Positions 27,151 through 37,295 are shown, counted from the first letter of the stretch. The stretch is DNA of 64,000 bases from Fuerstiella sp. (GCA_022843805.1 JALHMY010000038.1:1-64000), one strand, 5' to 3'. Made by a program: numbers and translations. Notes: generated by a model not told the origin, from the sequence alone.

Positions 27151-28239
27151 ATGAACATCGATATCAGTCGCATCACTCGCACATTCGGTGCTTTTCGGGC
27201 ACTGGATGATGTTAGCCTGAATATTGGCGACGGCGAACTGGTTGCTCTGCTGGGTCCGTCCGGGTCCGGAAAGACCACACTGCTGAGAATTATCGCCGGC
27301 CTCGAAACAACCGATGCGGACTGCAAAGGCTCGGTCTCGTTTAATGAAGTTGACGTTACAAACAAGGCAGTGGGTAAGCGAGGCGTGGGTTTCGTGTTTC
27401 AGCACTACGCTCTGTTCCGGCATATGACGGTGTTTGAGAACATTGCGTTTCCGCTGCGAGTCCGGCCGCGATCCACACGTCCCTCCGGAACAGAAATCAG
27501 CCGAAGGGTTCAGGAGCTGCTTGATCTGGTGCAGCTTGGCGGACTGGCAAAACGATTTCCTGCTCAGTTGTCAGGCGGACAGCGACAGAGAATCGCACTT
27601 GCAAGAGCTCTGGCGGTCGAACCACAGGTACTGCTGCTGGATGAGCCGTTCGGAGCGCTGGATGCACAGGTGCGCAAGGAACTCAGGACCTGGCTTAGAA
27701 GACTGCACGATGAAATTCATGTGACAAGCGTTCTGGTTACCCATGATCAGGAAGAAGCTCTTGAGGTTGCCGACAGAGTCGTGGTGATGAATAAGGGCCG
27801 TATTGAACAGGCCGGGTCCCCGGAAGAAGTTTTTCATCAGCCAGCAACAAAATTTGTCATGGAGTTTCTGGGTCAGGTAAATGTCTTTCATGGACGAGTG
27901 GCTGCTGGAAAAGCGAGCCTTGGGAACCTGACTGTGGAATACCCGGCCTGGCCGCATGAGGAAGAACGAGCAGCCACGTTTTATATGCGACCCCACGAGC
28001 TGGATATCCGAAAGCATCCCAGTGATGGAGCCAGTCTGGCTGCCAGGGTGACTCGGGTGAATCCGGCTGGTTCGTCAGCTCGCATTGGGCTGCAGACAGC
28101 TGATGGCGTCGATCTGCTTGTGGAGCTAACTCTTGACCGATATCGCGATCTGGACATCAAACGCGGGGATGATGTCTTTGTCTATGCAAGCCAGACACGT
28201 GTCTTTGTCCCGGACTATGAAGTGGACTACGCGATCTGA
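27151..28239 (+). CDS. cysA: Sulfate ABC transporter ATP-binding subunit CysA
   Basis: Energises sulfate import. Walker A is [11 protein letters not shown], the signature is [16 protein letters not shown], Walker B is [14 protein letters not shown] and the switch His is in [15 protein letters not shown]. After about residue 240 comes a TOBE-like regulatory domain ([24 protein letters not shown]) as in CysA. The ATG at 27151 follows a TTG in frame at 27145. Last gene of the importer set; a porin gene begins 270 bp further on. Confidence 0.95.
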   Translation: MNIDISRITRTFGAFRALDDVSLNIGDGELVALLGPSGSGKTTLLRIIAGLETTDADCKGSVSFNEVDVTNKAVGKRGVGFVFQHYALFRHMTVFENIAFPLRVRPRSTRPSGTEISRRVQELLDLVQLGGLAKRFPAQLSGGQRQRIALARALAVEPQVLLLDEPFGALDAQVRKELRTWLRRLHDEIHVTSVLVTHDQEEALEVADRVVVMNKGRIEQAGSPEEVFHQPATKFVMEFLGQVNVFHGRVAAGKASLGNLTVEYPAWPHEEERAATFYMRPHELDIRKHPSDGASLAARVTRVNPAGSSARIGLQTADGVDLLVELTLDRYRDLDIKRGDDVFVYASQTRVFVPDYEVDYAI

Positions 28240-28507
28240 ACAGCAGTCGCAGATTGGAATTCATGAGGTTGAATTTCGAATTCGGCAAAAACTGCTGGAC
28301 GCAGACTTTGAATGATTTTGTCGTCGAGATCGCTTGAGTAAAGATCAACAGAACGGTCGGAAAAGTCGATATCTGTGCTCAGAGGGCATTAAACTCGACC
28401 TGACCGTGCTGACCGGAACACCGGAGGCTGCGGCAGCCTTAGCGGCTGCCCCTGGCAGTAACATTACCAATTTCGACCCTGGCTGACCGAAGCACGGAGG
28501 CTCCAAG

Positions 28508-30073
28508 GTGCGGTTTCTCAACAGGTTTGTCCTTTCGCTTGTCGGCGCAGGCTGGCTTTCGTTCGGTATTCTTACCGCTTCCGCGCAGGACGATGGATTC
28601 GTACTGATGCTTCGGCAGGTTGCTGATGAATCGGATAACTCGTCAGTTCAGGAAACTGACAGTCTGCTGGCCGTGGATGCCGCCGCGGAAACCGAGCTCA
28701 GTGAAGTCCCTTCTGCCCTGCCCCCGGCTTCCCCGGAAGATTTTGAGACACAGCTCCGAGTGCTTCAGCAGAAGCTGCAGGTTCTTGAGCAATCTCATCA
28801 GCAGCTTCTTGACGCCGAAGAAAAGCGAAAAACTGCAGACAAGAGCAAAGCATCGTCAGGTGAAAAGGGAAAAGCCGATTCCACTGACAGCAAATCAGCG
28901 CCGATTTGGACCGACATGTCCACCGACAAATGGACCGTGAAACTGGGTGGCCACGTTCAGGCCGACTACATCAACTGGGCAAATGCTGATCCCGCTATTT
29001 CAGGAACGCAGGATTACTTTGAGTTCCGCCGTTTGCGGCTGGTTGCGGATGGTACGGGCTATGGAGTTTGTGACTTTCGTCTGCAGATGACTCTGGAACC
29101 GGAAACGGTTGGCGAATCACCGCCCGGAACTGCAACATCACCTGACGTAAAAGACGCCTACTTCACGATGAACGAAATCCCGTGGCTCGGCAGAGTTCGC
29201 ATTGGAAACTTCTTCGTTCCATTCAGTCTTGAACAGGTCACTAACGACACAAACAACATTTTTATGGAACGTTCGATTCCGACGCAGGGAGTCTTTGCTG
29301 CAGACCGCGAGGTGGGTATCGCCGCCTATAATCAGTCGGACAACCAGCGATTTACGTGGGCGTCTGGCATATTCTTTGACAGTATCTCCGATACGATCAA
29401 GGAGCGAATTGATGACAATCAGGGTTACCGAGTGAGCGGGCGCATGACATGGCTTCCCTTTTACGATGAACCATCCAACGGCCGATATCTGATTCATACG
29501 GGTGTAGGTGTTCTGCATACTGATGATCAGGACAACCGAGTTCGTGCCCGTTCTCGTCCTCAGATTCGCGAGGGGCCCCGGGTGATTGACAGCGGGGTGC
29601 TGGCTGCTGATCGTTACACCACCGGAAACCTCGAACTGGCGGCAGTCATGGGGCGTGTGACGATTCAAAGCGAAGCATTCCTTTCATCGATTTCGCTGAC
29701 GGGTGCTGAAGCAGTTACGATTCATGGGGCGTATGCTCACCTTAGCTGGTTCATTACAGGGGAAAATCGAATCTATGAACGATTTGGCCAGCATGGTGCG
29801 CAGTTTGGTCGCAACGTTCCCTATTCAAATTTCTTTGTGGTCCCCGGCTCCATCAGCCCCGGAGCATGGGAGGCCAAGACTCGCTGGTCTCACCTGAATC
29901 TGGATTCAGTCAACGCCGGGCAGTACAACGATATCACTACTGGCTTCAACTGGTACTGGTCGGACCGCACTCGCATTATGTTCGACTGGATTCATCCTGT
30001 TACGAGCAGCGACACCACGTTTGGAGAAACGCAGTCCGACCTGCTGGCCATGCGATTTGACTTCAACTGGTAA
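28508..30073 (+). CDS. Phosphate-selective porin O/P-like outer-membrane protein
   Basis: A 521-residue exported beta-barrel. It has a signal peptide (FVLSLVGAGWLSFGILTASA), a coiled-coil segment near 70-115 (LRVLQQKLQVLEQSHQQLLD), then an OprO/OprP-type barrel beginning WTVKLGGHVQADYINWA and rich in alternating aromatic strands, ending in ...LLAMRFDFNW with the terminal aromatic residue of outer-membrane barrels. The start is GTG, supported by GGAGG upstream. Its place after cysPTWA raises the possibility that it lets sulfate or another anion across the outer membrane; that is inference. Confidence 0.85.
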   Translation: MRFLNRFVLSLVGAGWLSFGILTASAQDDGFVLMLRQVADESDNSSVQETDSLLAVDAAAETELSEVPSALPPASPEDFETQLRVLQQKLQVLEQSHQQLLDAEEKRKTADKSKASSGEKGKADSTDSKSAPIWTDMSTDKWTVKLGGHVQADYINWANADPAISGTQDYFEFRRLRLVADGTGYGVCDFRLQMTLEPETVGESPPGTATSPDVKDAYFTMNEIPWLGRVRIGNFFVPFSLEQVTNDTNNIFMERSIPTQGVFAADREVGIAAYNQSDNQRFTWASGIFFDSISDTIKERIDDNQGYRVSGRMTWLPFYDEPSNGRYLIHTGVGVLHTDDQDNRVRARSRPQIREGPRVIDSGVLAADRYTTGNLELAAVMGRVTIQSEAFLSSISLTGAEAVTIHGAYAHLSWFITGENRIYERFGQHGAQFGRNVPYSNFFVVPGSISPGAWEAKTRWSHLNLDSVNAGQYNDITTGFNWYWSDRTRIMFDWIHPVTSSDTTFGETQSDLLAMRFDFNW

Positions 30074-30087
30074 GGGAGTTGTCAGCG

Positions 30088-30630
30088 ATGCGGAACAGAC
30101 AAGCTTTATCCCGAAGAATAATCAGTCGACTCCTGCGGGACGGCATACTGGCCGTTCTGACTGGGGCGTCCGGGCTGTCGGTGGCCCGAGCTTTTGCCTC
30201 GGAGGCTTCCAACCACTGCTGCAGCCATTGCAGGGCGAACCTGCAGTGTCGCCGAATATGTCGGCTGGTTCGGGAAGACAAAAAAGTTACGATCACCTGC
30301 TGGGGCAGCGAGAGTGAAGACTTTTGTGTACCTGGACCGAGCCAGCAGAAATGTGAGCACTGCGAGAATGTCTGTACATGCGACAAAAAATCCGAGGAAC
30401 AGCAGAAAGTCTGTTCCCAGCCAAAACGCTGGATCTGGAGAGAATGGCAGCCGTCACCGACTGCGAAAATATTCACTCGGAAGAAGCTGATGAAGCGGAC
30501 GGAAACTAAAACAGTTCCTGGCTATAAATGGGTTGTGGAAAACCTTTGTTCGGCTTGCGCGAGCAGTTGCAGTGACGCTGAAATTGTGCCGGGTGCTGAC
30601 GTTCCACCAAAACCGACCGACCTTCGGTAA
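30088..30630 (+). CDS. Cysteine-rich secreted protein
   Basis: About 180 residues. After a basic start (RNRQALSRRIISRLLRDGIL) and a hydrophobic stretch ending VARAFASEA, the mature part has many Cys pairs (HCCSHCRANLQCRRICR, CEHCENVCTCDKK, ENLCSACASSC), suggesting metal binding or disulfides. Proteins of this CxxC-rich type occur in planctomycetes without known function. AGGGAG lies before the ATG at 30088. It follows the porin by 14 bp and is likely co-transcribed. Confidence 0.65.
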   Translation: MRNRQALSRRIISRLLRDGILAVLTGASGLSVARAFASEASNHCCSHCRANLQCRRICRLVREDKKVTITCWGSESEDFCVPGPSQQKCEHCENVCTCDKKSEEQQKVCSQPKRWIWREWQPSPTAKIFTRKKLMKRTETKTVPGYKWVVENLCSACASSCSDAEIVPGADVPPKPTDLR

Positions 30631-30728
30631 AGTCGCAGTGTTTCTCCGAAGTGGATGGTATGGGACGCCGGAGAACTCGGATGGCGGAACGCCGTCCCAA
30701 TAACACCCGCACCCCTCCGTTCACCAGC

Positions 30729-30839
30729 CCCCTCCCGATCTCGCTGCCGCTCGCTCGACCTCCCCCAACTTTGTTGGGGGAGGAGCTGTTTATAACCTCC
30801 CCTCCCGCGCAGCGAAGCGAAGTGGGAGGGGAGGTTATG
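30729..30839. repeat. Dispersed repeat copy 2 plus a 15-bp-arm hairpin
   Basis: 30729-30786 matches 3-62 in reverse orientation (CTCGCTGCCGCTCGCTCGAC and a CCTCCCCC/GGGGGAGG hairpin). It is followed at 30793-30839 by ATAACCTCCCCTCCC and its exact reverse complement around a 17-base loop. It occupies the space between convergent genes and may help end both transcripts. Confidence 0.8.
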
Positions 30840-30853
30840 CGGGAGGCATTCGT

Positions 30854-32107
30854 TTACGGTTTGCCTGGCACAACATGGGCGAATCGTTTACGAAATGCCA
30901 GAAAGTCCTGACGAGTTGTCACCCAGAGAAAGCATTTTCCACTTTCATCGGTGCGCACATCCAGGCCCAGCTGAAACTTGTCTCCCAGCAGCATCAGAAT
31001 GCGGGATGGGGAGACTTTGTCCGGCTTTCGTGAATATTTGAGCTCGTTCAGATTCAGCTGGGCTGCGTTCAATTCCCATGATGACTGAAAAGCAGCAACC
31101 TGCAGTTTATCAGCAACAGCTTTGATGAAGCCGCCGACTTCCACATCCTCCACATCAACTTCAATTGACTTGTAATAGTTGGGCAGAATCGTGCTCATCG
31201 CTTCTTTGGTCTTCCACCCGACCGGCCAGAGATTGCTCGATTCATTCCCCAGCTCGACTTCGATGAGATATCCTCCGCCAGCGTCGGGATTCTGAAGTGG
31301 TCGAAACCCAAGTCCGAACTGCGCCAGAGCGATCGCCAGAGCAGTTCCTTTGCTGAATCCTGTCAGATCCTGCTCCAGACTGTCCACATCATCCAGGACC
31401 AGGAACGCTCTTTCCTTCGCCGCTTCAGTGAACGTCAGTCGAAAGGCTTCAGGCAGTTTTAGTGAGTCAATGGCTTCCATGGGCGTTCTCAGAATCACAG
31501 GTTCGGACACTGCAGGCGCCAGAAGTCGAGTGACAACGGAAAACTGTTCCGTCGTAAGACCCCAGGTTGGGCTGGATGATGGAGGACCGGAAGCGCCCCA
31601 GATGCTGATCTGTTCAAGGAACTCGATTATGGGCTGAGTTCGTGAAATTTCGAATCGACGGTCCTGCATGATAATTCGACCATCGGCTTCCATGATGCCA
31701 ACGATCAATGCGGTACGAGTACCATTTCGGTCCAGATTCTCAACACGAGTCCGTTCGCCCGGTCGACCCTCACGAAACCGAACGGCAAACCCCAGTTCCT
31801 GAAACACTCGCCCCCACTTCTGAGCATTGATGCGGTAAGATGGCTGAGGTTGTGTCAGCACATCAATCTCCAGTGCATAAGACTCCGTTCCGGCAACGGG
31901 TGGTTGCGTAAGCTGCCCGGGCAGTTCATCCGCCGCAACAGTGGCACCTCCCGTGATGAACAGGCTGAGCAGGGCAGCAAATGTCAGTGCGGCAGCTTTG
32001 ATACAGGTCGAAAGCTGTATGCAGCAGCAATGGCGAAGCATTTTCCAGCGACCAGTCGTCAAAGAATTTCGAACACCGTTTTCCGCAACGTTCGTTTTAT
32101 TCTTCAT
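30854..32107 (-). CDS. Secreted protein of unknown function
   Basis: From the Met before KNKTNVAENGVRNSL the product has 417 residues. A long basic leader precedes a hydrophobic span (AAALTFAALLSLFITGGATV) and an Ala-rich cleavage site, so it is exported. The mature part (YALEIDVLTQPQPSYRINAQ, WGRVFQELGFAVRFREGRPG) shows a mix of beta and helical segments but no family was recognised. It is the last gene of a likely three-gene operon with the DUF4332 ATPase (53 bp upstream) and the degenerate phosphoesterase. An earlier Met at 32197 would overlap the upstream gene. Confidence 0.65.
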   Translation of the reverse strand: MKNKTNVAENGVRNSLTTGRWKMLRHCCCIQLSTCIKAAALTFAALLSLFITGGATVAADELPGQLTQPPVAGTESYALEIDVLTQPQPSYRINAQKWGRVFQELGFAVRFREGRPGERTRVENLDRNGTRTALIVGIMEADGRIIMQDRRFEISRTQPIIEFLEQISIWGASGPPSSSPTWGLTTEQFSVVTRLLAPAVSEPVILRTPMEAIDSLKLPEAFRLTFTEAAKERAFLVLDDVDSLEQDLTGFSKGTALAIALAQFGLGFRPLQNPDAGGGYLIEVELGNESSNLWPVGWKTKEAMSTILPNYYKSIEVDVEDVEVGGFIKAVADKLQVAAFQSSWELNAAQLNLNELKYSRKPDKVSPSRILMLLGDKFQLGLDVRTDESGKCFLWVTTRQDFLAFRKRFAHVVPGKP

Positions 32108-32160
32108 GTCGTTTCTACCAATCGTTACATAATTGTTGCCACCGCAGCTGACCTGACTGT

Positions 32161-35100
32161 TCAGGCCGCTCTGAAGGATCGTGCAGTGCTGGCCCATGCG
32201 ATCCAGTCGGTAACCTCCGCCAGATCAGGCTTTCGGCCGCTGCGAATGATTCGTTCACCTTCCTTTGAATTTGAGAACGGTTCGACAATCGCCAGCAGCT
32301 CAAGTGGTTTTCGTCGGGCGAGATCATCCGGATCCGTAATTCCACAGCCGACCAGCAACTGGACATCATGTCCCCGAAGTTCGGGAACCTGACACATAAG
32401 ACGTGACTGTGCCTGCCACTGTTGAACAACGTTCGCTGTAATTCGTCGCTGGTTCAGCTGCTGAGCAAGCCTGTCAGCATTGATTGTCAGCAGGTCTTCA
32501 ACAGTTCTCACACCGCAGGACGAAAGCGAATCGGCGGTCTTCGGTCCGATTGAAGGCGCAGAATCCACGCTGCTGGCGCGACTCAGGAAGAACCGGAGAT
32601 TCCTTCCTCCTGCGGTGGTCATGGCGACCGGTCGTTCCTGCACGGAATGATCGCTGACGGATTCCTGAGAGACAAAGGGCTGAGCGGAAACGGATTTCAG
32701 CCGGGCTGCCGCTCTTCTCCGGCGAGCAAGTCGGCGCGCTCTTCTCTGGACGTCATCTCCGCCATCTGAAACTAGTGGCCTTCGTCGAGACAATGATCCG
32801 GACTGGCGGATGCGGTCGCGTCTCTGAGGCCGTGCCTGATCCGCGACGCCAGTTTCCGCAGAGGTCGCAGGAGCCGGACGAACGCGTGCCATACTGCGGA
32901 CGGAAAATCTTGAACGCATTGTGCGTGCGTCCTCCAGTGTTCGGGAGTGCTGCCCCCAGCGAGCCCAGTTGATCGCCTGCTGTCGATCGATGAGTCGGCC
33001 TGCACGGCGAAATCTCCCACCTGTTTCCGTTCGCTGAAATGCGGTAATGCGATCAAAGACGGTTTCAGGACGAAGAGCGGCCAGTTCTTCAACTGTTCGA
33101 ATACCGGCCGCGTAAAGTAGAGCCGCATCACTGCGACGCAGCATTGGCACACGACAGGTAAGTTCTGCCTGCCCCTGCAGCGCTTTCAGACGTTCGGCTG
33201 ACAACAGGTATCCGCGTGCCCGAGTCAGCTCCTCCAGTCGGGAAATCGGCTGGTTCAGCAAATCATCGACCGAACGAATTCCGGCCGCACGAAGGGCCTC
33301 CAGTTCGCTCAGATTAATTCCAGCCAGGTCATCAACATCATGATCCACCTCCAGATAATATAACCAGTTGGCGGTTGAGGTCGGAGAATTCTGACGCAGC
33401 TCAGCCGATGGTACCGAAATGGTCTCTGTCGATACTGCAAATACGGGAACCTGAGTCAGCGCAGCCTGGACGGGAGTACTTTCAGCCACAGTGATCAGTT
33501 CTGCCGGAGGTGTCGCCACGACTGATACAAAGGTCGGGGTAGTCATCGGCGGACTGATTGTCCGGGCTTCTTCAACATATGCCTTTAAAACCGGGGCTGA
33601 ATCCATAGCCAGTGAATGCCCGTCGAATGAACGCACGTCTGCACGGAACCTCAGAAACAGATCACGCACATCCTTCTGACAGGTAAAGAAAATGATCTGC
33701 TGACCGTCCGCAGCCAGCTCGTTCAGCAGCTGAACGACTGCAGATGCACGAACATCGTCCGACGTTATGAAAACGTCATCAAGAATCAGCGGAACATGAC
33801 CTCCCGTTTCCTTTCGTACCTGAATGAGCGCCAGTCGCAGTGCAAGAGCAACCTGATGTCGCGTACCCCGGCTTAGCTGAGCGATAGTCAGCGGTTCTTT
33901 CTGATGGGATGTCTGCACCAGCAGCTGAGGTGCCAGTGCAGAGCCGAGAATCTGACTGCATTCCCCTTCCGTCAGACGGCTGATAAAAGCGGACGCCAGT
34001 TCCAGGGTCCTCGGATGGCAGCGCTGCTTCAATCGTTCAATGACTTCCTTCAGCGAGATCTCAGACTGATCGAGTATTCGTTTTCTATCTTCCAGAAGCA
34101 CGATCTGCGCATCGATTTCAGCGATCTGTGCCCGCAGGCTGTCAATTTGTTCAAGAGTAGCGGCCGCCGCCATTTCCTGCCGAAGACGCTCCAGCACAGC
34201 TCGACGGGCATGACTCGCCTCGTCATGTGCTCCTCGTTCCGCAACAAGGCGAGTGCGTTCTGATCGAAGTCGGGACAGGTTTTGCTCCGTCTCTTCAATC
34301 GAGGCGGAAGCATGAATACCGGCAAAACTGCCGGCTTCCGAAGGCCGGTGAATTGAATGGCTGCAGATACTGCTGCCCCGAATTCCGGTATGCACCGACT
34401 GCGACAGAGGCGACAACACATCGTCAGCTCGTCCCAGTTCACTTCGCAGGCTGGCAATGCGTTCCTGCAGCAGCAGTTCCATCTGAGCGGCATCGCTGCA
34501 GCTTCGCGCTGCCAGCAGGTGTTCCAGAGAATCCTGGTGCTGTGAGACCGCGTCTTCGTGGCGACTCAGATAGCGGCAGAGTGCGGCCATCTCTGTTTTC
34601 AGATGGCTGATGGTGAGTTCTTCGTCATTCCAGTCTGCGTCGCTGCCCATGACCCTGCGGCCACGGTTTGCAAGCAACTGCACCCGGTCTTCCAGCCGGG
34701 ACAACAGCGCACGAACTGAAATCAGTGAATCGGCAGGACGGAATTCTCCATCAGACTTCAAATCCGCATTCAACAGACGTACATCTGACTGCATCGATTC
34801 GCGAATGCTTTTCCAGCGTTCCAGACGACTCGTGAGTGTTCGGATCTGAGCATCAATGGAAACGCGATCGAGTGGCACAATATTGCGTCGTCGAAGTTCG
34901 ACGAGCTGACGTTCCAGACGGTGAATCTCTGCGTCCAGTTCCGCCCGTCGGAGATCGATCCGCTCCATCTGAGCCGTGATACCATCGATTTCACGGATCA
35001 GCGACTGCAGTCGTTCCGGCAGATCAGCGCTCGGCCGACGCAGCCCATTCAGTTCGTAGTGCAGTTCCTGCTGTCGACGGCGCAATTCGGCAACACGGTG

Positions 35101-35634
35101 CAGAATGCCTTCCTGCAGTCCATGTCCGTCCCGCTCTCGAACGGCCTGATGAAGGGCCATCTCCGCGGCACGAATTTCCGGTTCAACAGGGGACAGCCGA
35201 GTACCGGATTCGAGACAAAGACGCGTCAGCAGATCAAAGCGGTCGGCATCTTCATAACCGGGTGAAAAGACCTCTCTGAATATCTCTTCGGTCACCCATG
35301 ACGGGAGATGGTTATCCTGCTGGGACACAATTCGATCATCGTGTACGTCCGTAACTCGAACTGTCTCCTCACCGCTCACTTCGCGAATGCGATGAAGTCG
35401 CCTGATGGCCGACGGAGTACGAAAACGCAGCGAACCGCCTTCGGACACGGGACGATCCCCATACCCCGGGCCGCTGGACGAAAATCCGAACAGCAGCCCC
35501 CGCAGAAACCTGACAACGGTCGTTTTTCCACAGCCGTTAGGTCCCCAGAAGACTGTAATGCCGGGCGACAGACTGTCGAGCGACAGGTCGCTGAGAATTC
35601 CAAACCGATTCAGGTGCAAATCTGTCAGATGCAT
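32161..35634 (-). CDS. SMC/RecN/YhaN-like ATPase with DUF4332 modules
   Basis: An 1157-residue ATPase of the SbcC/YhaN type. Walker A is FWGPNGCGKTTVVRFLRG at 30-47. A long coiled-coil section (about 170-560: AELRRRQQELHYELNGLRR and similar) has no zinc hook. The signature LSRGTRHQVALALRL is near 583 and Walker B VPLILDDVFITSDD near 610. The C-terminal half has DUF4332/helix-hairpin-helix modules (INLSELEALRAAGIRSVDDL, MLRRSDAALLYAAGIRTVEE, GPKTADSLSSCGVRTVEDL, VQLLVGCGITDPDDLARRKP), usually DNA-binding. A role in DNA repair or chromosome handling is likely. It pairs with the degenerate SbcD-like gene 32 bp upstream. Confidence 0.8.
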   Translation of the reverse strand: MHLTDLHLNRFGILSDLSLDSLSPGITVFWGPNGCGKTTVVRFLRGLLFGFSSSGPGYGDRPVSEGGSLRFRTPSAIRRLHRIREVSGEETVRVTDVHDDRIVSQQDNHLPSWVTEEIFREVFSPGYEDADRFDLLTRLCLESGTRLSPVEPEIRAAEMALHQAVRERDGHGLQEGILHRVAELRRRQQELHYELNGLRRPSADLPERLQSLIREIDGITAQMERIDLRRAELDAEIHRLERQLVELRRRNIVPLDRVSIDAQIRTLTSRLERWKSIRESMQSDVRLLNADLKSDGEFRPADSLISVRALLSRLEDRVQLLANRGRRVMGSDADWNDEELTISHLKTEMAALCRYLSRHEDAVSQHQDSLEHLLAARSCSDAAQMELLLQERIASLRSELGRADDVLSPLSQSVHTGIRGSSICSHSIHRPSEAGSFAGIHASASIEETEQNLSRLRSERTRLVAERGAHDEASHARRAVLERLRQEMAAAATLEQIDSLRAQIAEIDAQIVLLEDRKRILDQSEISLKEVIERLKQRCHPRTLELASAFISRLTEGECSQILGSALAPQLLVQTSHQKEPLTIAQLSRGTRHQVALALRLALIQVRKETGGHVPLILDDVFITSDDVRASAVVQLLNELAADGQQIIFFTCQKDVRDLFLRFRADVRSFDGHSLAMDSAPVLKAYVEEARTISPPMTTPTFVSVVATPPAELITVAESTPVQAALTQVPVFAVSTETISVPSAELRQNSPTSTANWLYYLEVDHDVDDLAGINLSELEALRAAGIRSVDDLLNQPISRLEELTRARGYLLSAERLKALQGQAELTCRVPMLRRSDAALLYAAGIRTVEELAALRPETVFDRITAFQRTETGGRFRRAGRLIDRQQAINWARWGQHSRTLEDARTMRSRFSVRSMARVRPAPATSAETGVADQARPQRRDRIRQSGSLSRRRPLVSDGGDDVQRRARRLARRRRAAARLKSVSAQPFVSQESVSDHSVQERPVAMTTAGGRNLRFFLSRASSVDSAPSIGPKTADSLSSCGVRTVEDLLTINADRLAQQLNQRRITANVVQQWQAQSRLMCQVPELRGHDVQLLVGCGITDPDDLARRKPLELLAIVEPFSNSKEGERIIRSGRKPDLAEVTDWIAWASTARSFRAA

Positions 35635-35666
35635 TGCTTTAAAAATCCTTGAATAATCCCTGAGTT

Positions 35667-36914
35667 TCAGGCAACACGGGAAAGAAGCGCGAGGCCCGTT
35701 ACAGTATCAATTCCACAGTGAACGATTCCGGCTGCAGATGTTGAATCATCATTGCGGCTTCGGTTCTTCATGCTCCAGCGAAGGGACTCCATGTTCAGGA
35801 ACTCCTGAATCGCGAGGGAGCCCTGTGATGTGGTGGAAAACTCGCTCGATTCACTGAATTGAATGCGACGAGGCCAAACGCCGGAATTTCCGCTGTCCAG
35901 CTGACTGCGCAGTTCTCGCAGAAGAGGCCCCTCCACCAGTTCACCGACCTGCTGAAGACTGGTTTGCAGCTGGCCGTCCACAATCCAGTCGGCAATCACG
36001 GTCCGCCCGGCTGCAGAACTGATCGCACGACTTCGTTCGGCGATTGCCGCGGCCAGCCCCGCCGCATTTAAGCCCCGGTTACAGGTCACTTTTTCCTGTG
36101 CATACCGAATGACATCGGTTGCACAAAACTGGGAAGTGATGACCTGTTGCCGCGTGTCGGCTTCGATCAGTCGACATCCAAATGCTCCACATTCCTGCGG
36201 CCCCAGGGCCTGAGGAGATCCGGCAGAAATCTCCAGCATTCGATTTCGCAACATCTCCTCCGTGAGCAGGAGGGAGCCGCCGGCACTTCCTGTTCGCGGG
36301 ATACTTCCTGTTCGCGGGATACAGTGAGACTGTCGAGCCGATGCAGGAAGTTCGACCGCTCCCGCAACCGGCTTCAAAATTATGACCAGCTCTCGATCTT
36401 CCGGACGCCTGCTTTCAAGCATAAAATCTGCGAAACTGCCGTAAAACCTGAGGCAACCGGAAGAGTATTGTCCGAAATCAGTCCAGGCCGGCGGAACAGT
36501 GTTCCCGTCAGACGCAGCCGGATGGACTTGCATTTCCACGCTTCCGTCCGTGTTTCGAAAAACGTCCAGCCTGTCATGAGGCCCGCAAAGTACAGCATCC
36601 AGACACTTCAGCGAGGTTCGCTCGGACGGCTGGACACCCCACAAAACCAGCGGGATCCGTCGGCTTCGCAGGGGCTCAATCTGTTCAGACAACCAGGAGA
36701 TCGCTGCGTTCAAATCCTCAGCGGACTCCGTCAGCGGTCCCGCAATCAGGAGAAAATCAACGTGCGATGCCATCGCCGTTTCGATCACGTTGCCAACTGA
36801 CCTGCGAACGGCCCCAGCGGCCACTTTTCGCAGCCAGTCCGGACAATGGGATAAACCGGCCAGCGGTGCTCCCAGTCGAAGATGATCTATGTGGACAAAT
36901 CGAATCACAGACAT
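35667..36914 (-). CDS. Degenerate SbcD/YhaO-type metallophosphoesterase
   Basis: The start SVIRFVHIDHLRLGAPLAGL aligns by eye with the SbcD/YhaO opening FxHxxDxHLGxPL, and VDFLLIAGPLTES with VDxVLIAGDLxD. The key residues have changed: the DxH pair reads DHL and GD reads GP, so metal binding and nuclease activity are probably lost. The C-terminal half (EEMLRNRMLEISAGS and onwards) is unfamiliar. The gene lies directly upstream of the SMC-like ATPase, where SbcD/YhaO partners normally sit, so it may be a structural partner. An 18-bp tandem duplication near 36288-36325 yields IPRTGSIPRTGS. The Met before SVIRF (36914) is preferred over 36998. Confidence 0.65.
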   Translation of the reverse strand: MSVIRFVHIDHLRLGAPLAGLSHCPDWLRKVAAGAVRRSVGNVIETAMASHVDFLLIAGPLTESAEDLNAAISWLSEQIEPLRSRRIPLVLWGVQPSERTSLKCLDAVLCGPHDRLDVFRNTDGSVEMQVHPAASDGNTVPPAWTDFGQYSSGCLRFYGSFADFMLESRRPEDRELVIILKPVAGAVELPASARQSHCIPRTGSIPRTGSAGGSLLLTEEMLRNRMLEISAGSPQALGPQECGAFGCRLIEADTRQQVITSQFCATDVIRYAQEKVTCNRGLNAAGLAAAIAERSRAISSAAGRTVIADWIVDGQLQTSLQQVGELVEGPLLRELRSQLDSGNSGVWPRRIQFSESSEFSTTSQGSLAIQEFLNMESLRWSMKNRSRNDDSTSAAGIVHCGIDTVTGLALLSRVA

Positions 36915-37295
36915 CAATGCCTCCCTGCATTGAACCACAAATTCGCTCGTGGCGGACACGGCCAGTCCAAAGCCGAAAATTCCGCGCCTGGTCAGCAATT
37001 TAATCGATGGTCAGGTCTCCAGCCAGAGCACTTCGGCAGAATCCGCCGAAGTCGTTTCCCGGATCTTAGCTTCCAAAAATGGTAAAAGAAGCAAAATGGG
37101 GCAGACGATCCGCCCTGATGAATGCCCCGAATGTCGATCCTGTTCAGTTCGATTTGCTGTCCGATTGCATCTGGAATGGACTTTGCTACATTCAGAGTTG
37201 TTGAAATTCAGCTCGCACCCTTTGAAGCCAGCATCAATGTAGCGCCACCTGATATTCAGTAATCCTTCGGAATTCCGCTGAAAAAGGAACGATTG
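36915..37295. other. Divergent intergenic region
   Basis: It separates the leftward phosphoesterase/ATPase operon from the rightward response-regulator gene, so it should hold two promoters. No clear -35/-10 pair or repeat was recognised. An AAGGA ribosome site lies at 37285 before the regulator. Confidence 0.3.
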
